DNA from: Acidobacteriota bacterium
GTDB taxonomy: Bacteria; Acidobacteriota; Terriglobia; 20CM-2-55-15
Assembly (NCBI GenBank): GCA_022821145.1
Contig: JAJEEE010000067.1
Location: forward strand, 47,167 to 111,166
Length of the DNA: 64,000 nt
Direction: 5' to 3'
Both the position numbers and the translations under genes were made by a program. Positions 51,042 to 60,020 of this stretch are shown in pieces (the stretch's first letter is position 1; every line of letters starts with the position of its first letter). Below the pieces are notes generated by a model that saw nothing but the letters and a program-made list of their open reading frames with translations, was not told where the DNA came from and did not search any database.

Positions 51042-52151
51042 ATGAGACCCACGAATAGTCCAACCCGCATCTTCAACTTCTCGTCGGGCCCCGCCGTTCT
51101 GCCGCTGTCCGTCCTGGAAGAGGCGCAACGCGACCTGCTGGCCCTGCCGGGCGTCGGCATGTCCGTCGTGGAGATCAGCCACCGGTCGCCGACGTTCGTC
51201 GACATCCTGGAGGAAGCCGCCGCCGGCGTTCGCGAGTTGATGGACATCGGCCCGGGGTACGCGGTCTTGTTCCTGCAGGGCGGCGCGAGCCTGCAGTTCT
51301 CGATGGTCCCGATGAACCTGCTGACGGCCGGGCGGACGGCGGACTACGTCGACACCGGCACGTGGGCCCGGCGGGGGATCGAGGAGGCCCGCCGCGTCGG
51401 CGCGGTCCACGTGGCGGCCTCGACGGCCGATGACGGCTACGCGCGGGTCCCCTCGCAGGCCGAGTTGCGGCTGACAGCCGGCTCGGCCTACACCCACATC
51501 ACGAGCAACAACACGATCGAAGGCACGCAGTGGTCCGGCATCCCCGAGGTCGGGGACTCGCCGCTCGTCGTCGACGCCTCGTCCGACATCCTCTCGCGCC
51601 CTCTGGATTTCACGCGTTTCGGCCTGATCTACGCGGGGGCTCAGAAGAACCTGGGACCGGCGGGCGTCACGCTGGTGATCGTTCGCGAGGACCTGTTGGA
51701 GCGGGCCCCGGACAACCTGCCCCGAATGCTCGACTACAGGACGCACACTCGCGCGAACTCGCTGTACAACACACCCAACACGTTCGGCATCTACGTTCTG
51801 GGCCTGACCGTAAAATGGTTGCGGGGGCTGGGCGGGCTCGATGCCGTGGCCGAGGCGAACCGAAGGAAGGCGGGCATGCTCTACGCGGAGATCGACCGCA
51901 CGGGCTTCTATCGCGGCACGGCCGAGACAGGGAGCCGGTCGCTGATGAACGTGACGTTCCGCGCCGGGGGCCGGGGCGACGCGGCGCTCGAGAAGGCCTT
52001 CGTCAGCGAGGCGGCCGCGGCCGGATTGAGCGGCCTGGAAGGGCACCGCTCGGTCGGCGGGCTGCGGGCCGGGCTCTACAACGCGTTCCCCGAGGCCGGC
52101 GTCGACGCGCTCATCGACTTCATGCGGGAGTTCGAGAGGCGTCGCGGATGA
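51042..52151 (+). CDS. serC: Phosphoserine aminotransferase
   Basis: A 369-residue class V PLP aminotransferase. Signatures: RIFNFSSGPAVLPLSVLEEA, MSVVEISHRSPTFVDILEEA, the phosphate-binding LFLQGGASLQFSMVPMNLL, and the PLP Lys in GLIYAGAQKNLGPAGVTLVI. It converts 3-phosphohydroxypyruvate and glutamate to phosphoserine in serine synthesis and also serves pyridoxine synthesis. GGAGG lies directly before the ATG, closer than usual, but no later start preserves the RIFNF motif. serA or serB are not nearby. The DUF4097 lipoprotein gene follows 80 bp later. Confidence 0.96.
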   Translation: MRPTNSPTRIFNFSSGPAVLPLSVLEEAQRDLLALPGVGMSVVEISHRSPTFVDILEEAAAGVRELMDIGPGYAVLFLQGGASLQFSMVPMNLLTAGRTADYVDTGTWARRGIEEARRVGAVHVAASTADDGYARVPSQAELRLTAGSAYTHITSNNTIEGTQWSGIPEVGDSPLVVDASSDILSRPLDFTRFGLIYAGAQKNLGPAGVTLVIVREDLLERAPDNLPRMLDYRTHTRANSLYNTPNTFGIYVLGLTVKWLRGLGGLDAVAEANRRKAGMLYAEIDRTGFYRGTAETGSRSLMNVTFRAGGRGDAALEKAFVSEAAAAGLSGLEGHRSVGGLRAGLYNAFPEAGVDALIDFMREFERRRG

Positions 52152-52231
52152 GCCATTCGGCCGCTATGGAACTTCTGGCCGGTTCCCCGCGTATCCTTCT
52201 TCACGACCGTTTTCGAGCAGGAGCCAACGAC

Positions 52232-53182
52232 ATGAAATCCACGCACCGCTACGCCTTCCTGGCGCTCCTTCCGTTCTTCGTCACACTCATTTCCGGGTGT
52301 TACGGGCTTCGCATCACGGAAGCCCGGGCCGATGGACGGTTCAGCGAGACGTTCACGGTGGACGTCCCCCTGGAGCTGGACGTCTACAGCGGGGCGGGAA
52401 GCATCGTGGTTACCGGAGCCGAATCGGACGAAGTCGAGATCGTCGGCCGCGTTCGAGCATGGTCCCGCTCCGTCGAATCCGCCGAGGATCGGGTCCGCGA
52501 CATCGAGGACGATCCGCCGATCGATCGGGCCGCCGATGGCCGCGTCGTCGTCGGACGGCGGGACGACGACGGCCGGTTCGACCGGATTGCGATTTCCTAC
52601 GACATCCGGGTGCCCGCCGGCACCGCCGTCCGCGCGCGTACCGGGTCGGGCGGGATCGAGATCGCCGGCCTGGCGGGCGAGCTGGACGTGGACACCGGTT
52701 CCGGACGCCTGAGCATCCGGGACGTCCAGGGCGACGTGCGCGCCCGGACCGGCAGCGGCGGCATCGATGCCGAATCCATCGCGGGATCGTTCGAGGGCCG
52801 GACCGGTTCGGGGGGGATCACATTGTCCCAGACGGCCGACGGCGCGGTGGATGTGACCACGGGCTCCGGAGGCATCCGGTTGTCGGGCGTCCCAGGTCCC
52901 CTGAACGCGCGCGCGGGGAGCGGGGGTATTCGCGTCGAGGGCGACCCGTCCGACACGTGGTCGCTGTCCACGGGTTCGGGCGGCGTGACCCTGACCGTGC
53001 CTTCCGACGCCGGTTTCGATCTGGATGCGAATACCAGCTCGGGGCGCGTCGAGGTGCGGCCGCCCCTGGAATTCGACGGCGAGAGCGACGATCGGAGGCG
53101 GCGGCTGCGCGGCGCGGTGGGCGGCGGCGGGCCCAGCGTCGAGGTCCGGTCGGCTTCGGGCGGGATTCGAATCCGAACCTGA
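52232..53182 (+). CDS. DUF4097-type beta-ladder lipoprotein
   Basis: A 316-residue lipoprotein with signal and lipobox (FVTLISGC). The start at 52232 gives this signal; the longer open frame upstream overlaps serC. From about residue 60 the protein is a repeating beta structure, with TGSGGI or a close variant recurring about every 18-22 residues (RTGSGGIEI, RTGSGGIDA, RTGSGGITL, TTGSGGIRL, RAGSGGIRV, STGSGGVTL). This is the DUF4097 parallel-beta pattern also used in adhesin-like or sigma-regulator-associated envelope proteins. It should be anchored in the outer or inner membrane, facing the periplasm. Function unknown. Confidence 0.85.
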   Translation: MKSTHRYAFLALLPFFVTLISGCYGLRITEARADGRFSETFTVDVPLELDVYSGAGSIVVTGAESDEVEIVGRVRAWSRSVESAEDRVRDIEDDPPIDRAADGRVVVGRRDDDGRFDRIAISYDIRVPAGTAVRARTGSGGIEIAGLAGELDVDTGSGRLSIRDVQGDVRARTGSGGIDAESIAGSFEGRTGSGGITLSQTADGAVDVTTGSGGIRLSGVPGPLNARAGSGGIRVEGDPSDTWSLSTGSGGVTLTVPSDAGFDLDANTSSGRVEVRPPLEFDGESDDRRRRLRGAVGGGGPSVEVRSASGGIRIRT

Positions 53183-53318
53183 GGTCACGTCCATCCGCCC
53201 GGCCGGACGACGCGGCATCCCTGCCGCGCGTCGGTCAAGCCTCCCTTTTGACATGTCCGCGATCCTGCTGCATGTTAAACCCTGTCTTTACCATGGAAGG
53301 GCCGAACGAGGCGGCGTC

Positions 53319-54059
53319 ATGAGAAAACGCGCCGGGATGGCGCTCCGGGTCGCGGCGTGGGCGGCGGCCGGCTACCTCGTCGCCCGTGGGTGGGGGCTCT
53401 ACTACGCGAGCGTGTTCGGGACCGGCGAGGCCGCTCCCGTCCTGGAGGCGCTCGCCCTGTGGACTCAGCCGGTCATCGCGGCGGACCGGTTCTTCGATTT
53501 CCTTCCCCAGGCCGTCGGCGTCGGAGGCGCGGCCCGCTGGAACGCCGCCGCGTTCGCTTCGCTGGGCGCCGTCGTGGAGGCGGTCTTGTGGCGGCGCCGG
53601 TCGACAACGGATCCACACCGGCGGCACACTGGTACGGCGCGTTCGGTGGACGATCGATCCCCGCGCGAGGCCGTCGTCCTGTTCGACGGCTACTGCGCCT
53701 TCTGTAGCGGAAGCGTCCGCTTCGTTCTCGACCGTGATCCGCGCCGCCTTTTCGCTTTCGCGCCGCTCCAGTCCGCGGTGGCCGAGAAACTGCTGCGGTC
53801 CCGCGGCGCGTCCTCGGACGACACGGACTCGATGATCCTCGTGGATGGCGAGCGATGCTTCACTCGCAGCACGGCCGCGTTGCGCATAGCGCGGAAGATG
53901 TCCGGTCTTTGGCCGGCGCTCTACGTCCTGACCCTTTGTCCACGTCCCGTCCGCGACCGGGTCTACGACGCGTTCGCCCGGAACCGTTACCGCTGGTTCG
54001 GCCGGAACGACGCCTGCTACGCGCCTTCGCGCGAGGAACGGGAACGGTTCCTGGAGTGA
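53319..54059 (+). CDS. DCC-family thiol-disulfide oxidoreductase with N-terminal membrane segments
   Basis: A 246-residue protein from ATG 53319. Residues about 1-95 hold two or three hydrophobic helices (LRVAAWAAAGYLVARGWGLY, AAAFASLGAVVEAVLW). Residues about 112-240 are the DUF393/DCC domain: EAVVLFDGYCAFCSGSVRFV with the C-x2-C redox site, AFAPLQSAVAEKLLRSRG, and FARNRYRWFGRNDACYAPS. DCC proteins are predicted thioredoxin-like oxidoreductases. The fusion to a membrane anchor suggests action at the membrane. It is convergent with the TusA-MetE gene, 13 bp apart. Confidence 0.87.
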   Translation: MRKRAGMALRVAAWAAAGYLVARGWGLYYASVFGTGEAAPVLEALALWTQPVIAADRFFDFLPQAVGVGGAARWNAAAFASLGAVVEAVLWRRRSTTDPHRRHTGTARSVDDRSPREAVVLFDGYCAFCSGSVRFVLDRDPRRLFAFAPLQSAVAEKLLRSRGASSDDTDSMILVDGERCFTRSTAALRIARKMSGLWPALYVLTLCPRPVRDRVYDAFARNRYRWFGRNDACYAPSREERERFLE

Positions 54060-54072
54060 CGGCCCTCGTCCG

Positions 54073-55596
54073 TCAACCGGCCCGCAGAGAGTCGCGCGCC
54101 TCGACGATGGCCCGGAGCTTGGCCTCGGCTATGGCGGCCGAGGCGACGGGGTTGTCGGCAAAGGTCGCGAAGCCGCAGTCCGGCGTCAGCAGGACGCGCT
54201 CGGCGCCGAACAGGTCCACGGCGCGCGAGATTCGCCCGCGGATGTCCGCGACCGGCTCCACCGCATCGACCTTCGGGTTGACGACGCCCGCGCCGATGCG
54301 CTTGGCGTCGGGGATCGCCCGGAGCACTTCGGCCTCGCCGGCGCGTTCGGTGCACAGCTCGAGGAACAGGATGCCGACGTTGACGCGGCCGAGCGCGTCC
54401 AGCAGCGGCCGGTAGTCGCCGGCCAGGGCCACGGACTCGTCGGGAGTCCAGTTGCCCCGGCAGACGTGCAGCCCCAGCCGCTCCCCGGGGAGACCCGCCG
54501 TCACCGCGTTCAGCAAACCGACGGCGAAGTCGAGCTCCGGCCCCGGCTCCAGGCGCTCGCTCAACGCCCCGCACATGAAGCTGCGCGTCCGCCGCGCGCT
54601 CCCGAAGACCACCTCGGTCAACACCGGTTCGTCGAGCTGCACGATCGCGGCGCCGGATGCCAGCAGGAAATGCAGCTCCTCGCGCAGCACGCGGACCACG
54701 TCGCCCGCCAGGTCCTCGCGCGTCCGGTACGGGCGGTCCGTGAGGCAGTCCAGCCACATGGTGCGCGTCAGCAGGTAGGGGCCGGGCAGCGCCACCTTGA
54801 CGGGCCGGCCGGCCGTTGCGCTCGCGAACTCGAGCTCGTGCAGGGCCAGGGGCCGGCCGCGGCCCAGGGGGCCGTAGGCGACCGGGTGCCGGACCTCGGC
54901 GGTGGGCACGTCGAGGGCGCGGAGGTCCTGCTCGAAAGCCTCCGGATCGTCCACCATGGCCGCCAGGTCGTCCAGCGGTATGAGCTGGCAGTTGTCCAGC
55001 CGGCCGCCGGCGAAGCTGGCGTAGCTGTCCCGCCGCTGCTCGCCGTCGGTCACGACGTCGACGCCCGCCCGCGACTGCGCGTCCACGCACAGCCGCACCG
55101 CGTCGTCGGCCGTGGCCTGGAAGTCCGCCTCGTCGAGCCGACCCTCCAGGTGGTCGTGCATGGCCTGCAGCATCCAGCGCGGACGGGGCCAACTGCCGAC
55201 GCCCATCACCGACAGCGGGGCGATCCGTGGTGCGGGCGTCGGGGAGGGCAGCGACGCGGGCGCCTCGACCGCCACTCGGACCGGCTTGCCGATCCCCGAC
55301 GCCGGCGCGTCGACAGGCGCGGACGCGCGCTCGACATACGGCCCCTTGCTGATCAGGAAGCTGCGCCGCCGCCCCTGACGGGTCCACGACACGAGTGCGT
55401 TTCCCGTCAACCGGCACCAGGCCGGCAACTCGACCTCGACGGTCGAGTCCGTGGAGAGGATCTCCAGCAGGCCGCCGGGGTCCAACGGGTCGATGTGCTT
55501 GCGGATCAGCAGCAGCAACCCGCCGCCGCAGTCCAGGTCGCCGCCGTCGAAGCGAGCGTCGGGCGCGTGCGCGTGAAGTTCGGCGGGTTCCATCAA
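54073..55596 (-). CDS. TusA-like domain fused to a MetE C-terminal-type methyltransferase
   Basis: A 507-residue fusion. Residues about 12-90 are TusA-like (GGDLDCGGGLLLLIRKHIDP, LDPGGLLEILSTDSTVEVELPAWCRLTGN), although the Cys-Pro of classical TusA is Cys-Gly here. Residues about 125-505 resemble the C-terminal half of cobalamin-independent methionine synthase (VMGVGSWPRPRWMLQAM, GVDVVTDGEQRRDS), with zinc-type ligands in LGLHVCRGNW, LFLELCTE and LLTPDCGFATF. The N-terminal MetE half is absent, as in core-MetE proteins. With the DsrE and TusA genes upstream it forms a sulfur-handling cluster. A role in thiol methylation or methionine synthesis from a carrier-bound sulfur is inferred. Confidence 0.85.
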   Translation of the reverse strand: MMEPAELHAHAPDARFDGGDLDCGGGLLLLIRKHIDPLDPGGLLEILSTDSTVEVELPAWCRLTGNALVSWTRQGRRRSFLISKGPYVERASAPVDAPASGIGKPVRVAVEAPASLPSPTPAPRIAPLSVMGVGSWPRPRWMLQAMHDHLEGRLDEADFQATADDAVRLCVDAQSRAGVDVVTDGEQRRDSYASFAGGRLDNCQLIPLDDLAAMVDDPEAFEQDLRALDVPTAEVRHPVAYGPLGRGRPLALHELEFASATAGRPVKVALPGPYLLTRTMWLDCLTDRPYRTREDLAGDVVRVLREELHFLLASGAAIVQLDEPVLTEVVFGSARRTRSFMCGALSERLEPGPELDFAVGLLNAVTAGLPGERLGLHVCRGNWTPDESVALAGDYRPLLDALGRVNVGILFLELCTERAGEAEVLRAIPDAKRIGAGVVNPKVDAVEPVADIRGRISRAVDLFGAERVLLTPDCGFATFADNPVASAAIAEAKLRAIVEARDSLRAG

Positions 55597-55627
55597 GGCC
55601 TCCGCGCACGGCGCATCGGGACGGAGA

Positions 55628-55990
55628 TCAGAAACTGACCGAGGGGGCCCCTCCGGAGAGGAACTCCACCAGCACGGCGCCGCCGACGATCTGGGCGCCG
55701 TCGACCAGGTTGTTCTCGTCGAGCCCGCGTTTCTTGAAGCACGGGGCGCAGACGTAGATCGTGCCGCCCGCCTCGACGAAGTTGTCCATCAACTCCTTGA
55801 GGGGCATGAAACCGTCTTCGTGAACGTCGTCGGCGAATCCCTTCTGGGACCAACGGACGCCCTCGGTGGTCAAGAAGACCACGGTTTCCTTTTCCGAGCC
55901 GACGGCGGCGTTGCCGATGACGAAGGCCACCGTGGACTTGTCCGTATCGTCCTTGGCGCAGGTGAGACTGACGCAGAATCTTCCAGCCAT
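55628..55990 (-). CDS. DsrE/DsrF-like sulfur-relay family protein
   Basis: A 120-residue protein with the DsrE fold: RFCVSLTCAKDDTDKSTVAF, VIGNAAVGSEKETVVFLTTE, GVRW, PLKELMDNFVEAGGTIYVCA, PCFKKRGL. The Cys in YVCAPCFKKRG is at the position of the active persulfide-carrying Cys in this family. It would pass sulfur between TusA-like partners. It lies between a TusA gene (34 bp upstream) and the TusA-MetE fusion (32 bp downstream), so the three are probably one operon. Confidence 0.87.
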   Translation of the reverse strand: MAGRFCVSLTCAKDDTDKSTVAFVIGNAAVGSEKETVVFLTTEGVRWSQKGFADDVHEDGFMPLKELMDNFVEAGGTIYVCAPCFKKRGLDENNLVDGAQIVGGAVLVEFLSGGAPSVSF

Positions 55991-56023
55991 TCGCTGTTGT
56001 GTCCTTTCCGGCGGATCCCGCGA

Positions 56024-56299
56024 TCAGCCGTTCTTCTGTTCGATCCAGTAGTGGGGGTGCGCGGCGCGCAGCAGGCGGCGTCCCGTCATCCGGCACCACG
56101 CGGGCAGGTCTTCGGGCGCGCCCCGGTCCTGGGAGGTCAGCTTGAGGACGTCCCCGGGACGGAGCTTCCGCATTCGCAGGCGCAGCCGGACGATCACCTC
56201 GCCGCACCCCATGTGGCCGGCGTCCCACGCGTCGGCCACGGGCAGATCGTCCGCCGGCTCGACTTCACCCACCGGTTGCGAGTGCGCATCCGACAGCAT
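56024..56299 (-). CDS. TusA-family sulfur carrier-like protein
   Basis: A 91-residue protein with the two-layer TusA fold: ADAWDAGHMGCGEVIVRLRL, RMRKLRPGDVLKLTSQDRGA, PEDLPAWCRMTGRRLLRA. As in the neighbouring fusion, the active Cys is followed by Gly instead of Pro, a variant TusA motif. A second Cys is in PAWCRMTG. It should carry persulfide sulfur to or from DsrE. It is the first gene of the three-gene sulfur cluster, and its start lies 63 bp from the VOC gene end on the same strand. Confidence 0.83.
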   Translation of the reverse strand: MLSDAHSQPVGEVEPADDLPVADAWDAGHMGCGEVIVRLRLRMRKLRPGDVLKLTSQDRGAPEDLPAWCRMTGRRLLRAAHPHYWIEQKNG

Positions 56300-56362
56300 C
56301 CGAGCAATCTACATTGGCGGGATTCGGCCGTCAACCGGGGCCGGGTCCGAACGAACCGCGCC

Positions 56363-57424
56363 TCACCCGCAGTCGTCGCCCAGGTAGCCGCCTCCGCCGC
56401 AGTAGCTCGTATCCTGCAATTGCATCAGCAACCCGTCGGGATCGGTGAAGTACAACTCCGGCGTGCCGCCTTCGGCGCCGCCGCGCGCGGGCATGCGGAG
56501 GCTGATGTAGTGCACCAGCGGCGGCGTGGCGTTGGAGCCCTCTTCCCGCGGCCGGATCCCGTGCTCTTCCAGCGCGGCCTGTATGGAGGGGACGTCGAAC
56601 GCGTCCATGTTCATGCAGGCGTGATGGATCCGTGCCGGCGCCGCCGCGCCGCCGCGCCCACCGCCGCCGGCGAACATCAGGAACTGGATGCCGTCCCCCA
56701 CGCCCAGGACCGGAGCGTTGGGTCCCTGGTAGGCCTGGATGCCCAACCCGAACAGGTCCCGGTAGAAGTCGTTGCCGCCGCCGGCGCCGAACACGGTGAA
56801 ATGGCTCAGGTCCCGCAAGGCCAACCTTCCCGGCGCCGGAGCGGCCGTGGTCGCGCACTCCGCGCCGAGCGGTCCGCCGCCGCCGCAGTAGCCCGGCGCC
56901 TGGAGCTGGACGATCAGCCCGTTGGCGTCGGCGAAGTACAGCTCCGGCGTGCCGCGCCGCGTGCGGATCCACGCGCTCATCGCGTTCTCGGTTCCCGGCG
57001 TGTCGACGGTGGGCGAATCGATGCGCTCGAAGCCCGCGCCTTCCAGCGCCGCCATCAGGCGCTCGGCGTCGAAATCGGGCGTCGAGCAGCACATGTGCGT
57101 GATGGAGGGGTTTTCTCCGGGTTCCAGCGGCCGCAGCGAGATGAACTGGGGGCCGTCCCCGATCCCGAGCCACGCCACCGCGCCCTGACGCGCGTGGACC
57201 GGCATTCCGAACAGGCCCTGGTAGAACTCGATCGATCGGTCGACGTTGCCGACGGCCAGGCCGAATCCGAGGAGCCGCTCCACAGGCACGGGCGGAGTGG
57301 TCTGCGCCCGCCCCAGCGCCCCGCGCGCCGCAATGGCCAGGACCGGCAGCGCCCCCAGCACCGCGCGCCGCGAAACGGAATGTTTCCGGGACGCGCTGGC
57401 CAAGAGATGGCGTGAGGATTCCAT
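56363..57424 (-). CDS. Tat-exported tandem VOC-domain protein
   Basis: A 353-residue protein from ATG 57424. It starts with a twin-arginine-type signal (SVSRRAVLGALPVLAIAARG). Two glyoxalase/VOC domains follow, at about 48-190 (LLGFGLAVGNVDRSIEFYQG, LFGM to GTPELYFADANGLIVQLQAP) and 205-350 (LSHFTVFGAGGGNDFYRDLF to GTPELYFTDPDGLLMQLQDT). Each domain ends with a YCGGGG-type Cys/Gly motif. Conserved His/Glu metal ligands are recognisable (THMCC, ELYF). VOC proteins are dioxygenases, isomerases or resistance proteins. An exported tandem form is common in acidobacterial genomes. The substrate is unknown. Confidence 0.85.
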   Translation of the reverse strand: MESSRHLLASASRKHSVSRRAVLGALPVLAIAARGALGRAQTTPPVPVERLLGFGLAVGNVDRSIEFYQGLFGMPVHARQGAVAWLGIGDGPQFISLRPLEPGENPSITHMCCSTPDFDAERLMAALEGAGFERIDSPTVDTPGTENAMSAWIRTRRGTPELYFADANGLIVQLQAPGYCGGGGPLGAECATTAAPAPGRLALRDLSHFTVFGAGGGNDFYRDLFGLGIQAYQGPNAPVLGVGDGIQFLMFAGGGGRGGAAAPARIHHACMNMDAFDVPSIQAALEEHGIRPREEGSNATPPLVHYISLRMPARGGAEGGTPELYFTDPDGLLMQLQDTSYCGGGGYLGDDCG

Positions 57425-57604
57425 GACGTCTCTATCCAAAATGCACCTCCAACTGCCGGAAAATCATATCCGCCTCGCGGTGCGCGGTCCAGACGTATGG
57501 ATCGGCTCCGTCAGCCCCTGCGTTGCGGATTCCTCGGGGTCTGGCGGCCACAACGGGAGTATGCTGGTCCCCTGTCGGACCATCTATCCGGAGCGGAGGA
57601 TTCG

Positions 57605-58681
57605 ATGTTGCTGAGAAAAGCCGGCTCGCTTCTAGTCGTTGCGTCGATCGTCGCGTTCGGGGCGTTGGACCTTCACGCGCAGAACAGGAACGCGCCCAAG
57701 GCGCGGTGGTGGGAGCCCACCAACGACCTCCCGAATCCTTGGGCCGGGGAGGCGTTGCCCCTGCCCGACGGCCGGAGTTGGGGCTCCACGGCCGGGGTGG
57801 ACGTCGACCCGACCAACGGCACCGTCTGGATCATCGATCGATGCGGTTCCAACACCTGCGTGGGTTCGGACCTGGATCCGATCCTCCAGTACGACTCGGA
57901 CGGCACGTTCCTGCAGAGCTTCGGCAGCGGGATGTTCGCGTTTCCCCACGGAATACACGTGGACCTGGAGGGCAACGTCTGGGTGACCGATCCGCTGCCG
58001 CCCGACGGCCGGGGGGCGGGCGGAAACGTCGGTCAGCAAGTCACCAAGTTCAGCCCGAACGGCGAGGTCCTCATGGAACTGGGGACGAAGACGGTGACGG
58101 GACGCGGCACGAACACGTTCAGCTCACCCTCCGATGTCGTCGTCGGCTTTAACGGAGACATCTTCGTGGCGGACGGACACGCGGAAGGCACGAACGAACG
58201 CATGGTCAAGTTCGATCGGAACGGACGCTACCTGATGGAGTGGGGCGTTCCCGGCTTCGGACCGTGCGGGACCAACCAGTTCTCGAGCCTCCACGCGCTG
58301 GAGATCGACTCCCAGGGCCGCCTCTTCGTCGGAGACCGCGACAACAACCGCATCCAGATCTTCGACCAGGACGGCAACTTCCTGGAGTGCTGGTTCCAGT
58401 TCGGACGGCCGAGCGGGATCCACATCGACGCCAACGACACGATCTACGTGGCCGACTCCGAGTCGAGCACCGAGTTGCCCGACTACGGCGGCCCTCCGAG
58501 CCCGTTCATGCGCGGGATCCGGGTCGGCGACGCGCGGGACGGTTCCGTCGCATACTTCATTCCGGATCCGAACCCTTCGGGCGGCAGCAGCGCGGCCGAG
58601 GGCGTGGCCGCCACCGACGACGGCATCATCTTCGGCGCGGAAGTCGGCCCCCGCCAAGTCGTCCGTTACGAGCGGCGATAG
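57605..58681 (+). CDS. Exported NHL-repeat beta-propeller protein
   Basis: A 358-residue protein from ATG 57605 (upstream CGGAGGA) with a signal peptide (MLLRKAGSLLVVASIVAFGA). NHL-type blades are visible: VDVDPTNGTVWIIDRCGSNT, FPHGIHVDLEGNVWVTDPL, FSSPSDVVVGFNGDIFVADG, FSSLHALEIDSQGRLFVGDR, DNNRIQIFDQDGNFLECWFQ. It resembles peptidyl-alpha-hydroxyglycine lyase-like propellers, but lyase activity cannot be claimed. It lies 19 bp before a cytochrome-like lipoprotein gene, and the pair may act in periplasmic oxidation. Confidence 0.86.
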   Translation: MLLRKAGSLLVVASIVAFGALDLHAQNRNAPKARWWEPTNDLPNPWAGEALPLPDGRSWGSTAGVDVDPTNGTVWIIDRCGSNTCVGSDLDPILQYDSDGTFLQSFGSGMFAFPHGIHVDLEGNVWVTDPLPPDGRGAGGNVGQQVTKFSPNGEVLMELGTKTVTGRGTNTFSSPSDVVVGFNGDIFVADGHAEGTNERMVKFDRNGRYLMEWGVPGFGPCGTNQFSSLHALEIDSQGRLFVGDRDNNRIQIFDQDGNFLECWFQFGRPSGIHIDANDTIYVADSESSTELPDYGGPPSPFMRGIRVGDARDGSVAYFIPDPNPSGGSSAAEGVAATDDGIIFGAEVGPRQVVRYERR

Positions 58682-58700
58682 GGCGCTGGGCGAACGACGC

Positions 58701-59183
58701 ATGAAACTCCTCGACGGTGTACCGGTATTGCTGGCGACGATGCTCGTCGGCGCCTGTCAGGCGCCCGTGGTCCAGCCTCATGGCACGGTCAACGAGTTGA
58801 TGATCGGCATCCTGGAACCCGGCACCAACGTCGTCGGCAACGCGGCGTTCCAGGACCCCGAGGCCCAACCGTCCCTGGGCAACCCGTATGCCGGCTGGCC
58901 GGGGGTCGAGAGCGCCGCGGTCGCGATGGCGGAGTCGGCCGGCCTGCTCTTGATACCGGGACGCGCGTGCAGCAACGGGCAACCCGCCCCCGTCGATCAG
59001 GAGGACTGGATCGAGTGGACGGCGGAGCTCAGGGAAACCGGCCTGGCGAGCTATGAGGCCGCCAGGCGGCAGGATCAGGACGCGTTGTTCGACCTTTCCG
59101 AGCGGCTTCTGGCGACGTGCACCGACTGCCACGTCCGGTATCTCGACGTCGACGGCGAGCCCGGCAACCGCTGCATGCCGTAG
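58701..59183 (+). CDS. Small monohaem cytochrome-like lipoprotein
   Basis: A 160-residue protein with a lipoprotein signal (VPVLLATMLVGACQAP). The single haem-binding motif CTDCHVRYLDVDG is near the C-terminus, preceded by a helix (DALFDLSERLLATCTDCH). The layout, a helical protein with a C-terminal C-x2-C-H, resembles class II cytochromes c'. It may accept electrons from a periplasmic oxidoreductase. It directly follows the NHL gene and probably shares its promoter. Confidence 0.82.
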   Translation: MKLLDGVPVLLATMLVGACQAPVVQPHGTVNELMIGILEPGTNVVGNAAFQDPEAQPSLGNPYAGWPGVESAAVAMAESAGLLLIPGRACSNGQPAPVDQEDWIEWTAELRETGLASYEAARRQDQDALFDLSERLLATCTDCHVRYLDVDGEPGNRCMP

Positions 59184-59330
59184 TTCGAGCCGGCAACTGA
59201 GGCTCCGTGCGGGGCCGCTCGATGGACTTCGCATCGACTCGCATAGGGCCGGCGGCGGAGATAAATTGACTGTCCCGGACCGTGCGGGTAGTCTGACCCC
59301 GTCCAGTGACAATCCTTCCGGGGTCGCCCG

Positions 59331-60020
59331 ATGAACAACCGCATGCGAGGCCTGTTGCTTGTGTCGGTATGGGTTTCGTGCGGGTGGACTCCGATATTCG
59401 CGCAGCGGCCGGACCTCGCCGGAGGGTGGATTCGCAACGGGGGTACGGTGACCTTCGGCGAGTGGCGCCTGACCGAGGAAGGGCAGCGCCGGCTCGACGC
59501 CTATGACTTCCTGACGGACGATCCGGCGTTGGGTTGCATCGCCGCCAGTTGGACGCGCGTCTGGATGAATCCCAACGTGCTGGTGAAAATCACCGAGGCC
59601 GAGGATCATGTCCGTTTGCGCCACGAGTGGATGGACCTCGATCGCAAGATCCCGATCGTGGATCCGACCGTCCCGGATCCGCCGCGCGCGAGCATCGATG
59701 GACAACCGGCGCTGGGTCGTTTCGTGGCCTGGTACGACGGCGACGCGCTGGTCATCGACACCATCGACATCACGCCCGGCTACCTGGCGACCATGCAGGA
59801 ATGGGCGGGGCTGCCGCAGAGCGGCACGATGCGAACCGTCGAGCGGCTGACGCGCGCCGGGGACCTGCTGACGATCGAGATCACGCACGTGGATCCGGTG
59901 ATGTACCGGGAGCCGCTCGTGGCCACGATCACGTATCCGAGTTCGAATTTCGAACTGATGGACTACGGTTGCAGTCCCGAGGATGCGGCCGTCGTCGCGC
60001 CGGAGAGGCCCCTGCCGTGA
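59331..60020 (+). CDS. Exported protein of unknown function (paralogue of the 60911 gene)
   Basis: A 229-residue exported protein (signal MNNRMRGLLLVSVWVSCGWT). The C-terminal part, with GRFVAWYDGDALVIDTIDIT and GTMRTVERLTRAGDLLTIEI, has the same plan as the protein encoded at 60911 (GRWEGDHLVVETTLL, SRMLERYWLNPDGTLSGEME). This W-x-G-D-x-L-V-V-x-T pattern belongs to a beta-rich family often found in acidobacteria beside DUF6152 genes. The stop overlaps the next start (GTGA). I see no catalytic motif. Confidence 0.8.
   Translation: MNNRMRGLLLVSVWVSCGWTPIFAQRPDLAGGWIRNGGTVTFGEWRLTEEGQRRLDAYDFLTDDPALGCIAASWTRVWMNPNVLVKITEAEDHVRLRHEWMDLDRKIPIVDPTVPDPPRASIDGQPALGRFVAWYDGDALVIDTIDITPGYLATMQEWAGLPQSGTMRTVERLTRAGDLLTIEITHVDPVMYREPLVATITYPSSNFELMDYGCSPEDAAVVAPERPLP

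Noticed and set aside
53160..53182. tRNA T-arm-like GGATTCGAATCC
   Set aside because: It is inside the last codons of the DUF4097 lipoprotein, and no acceptor or anticodon stem can be formed around it.
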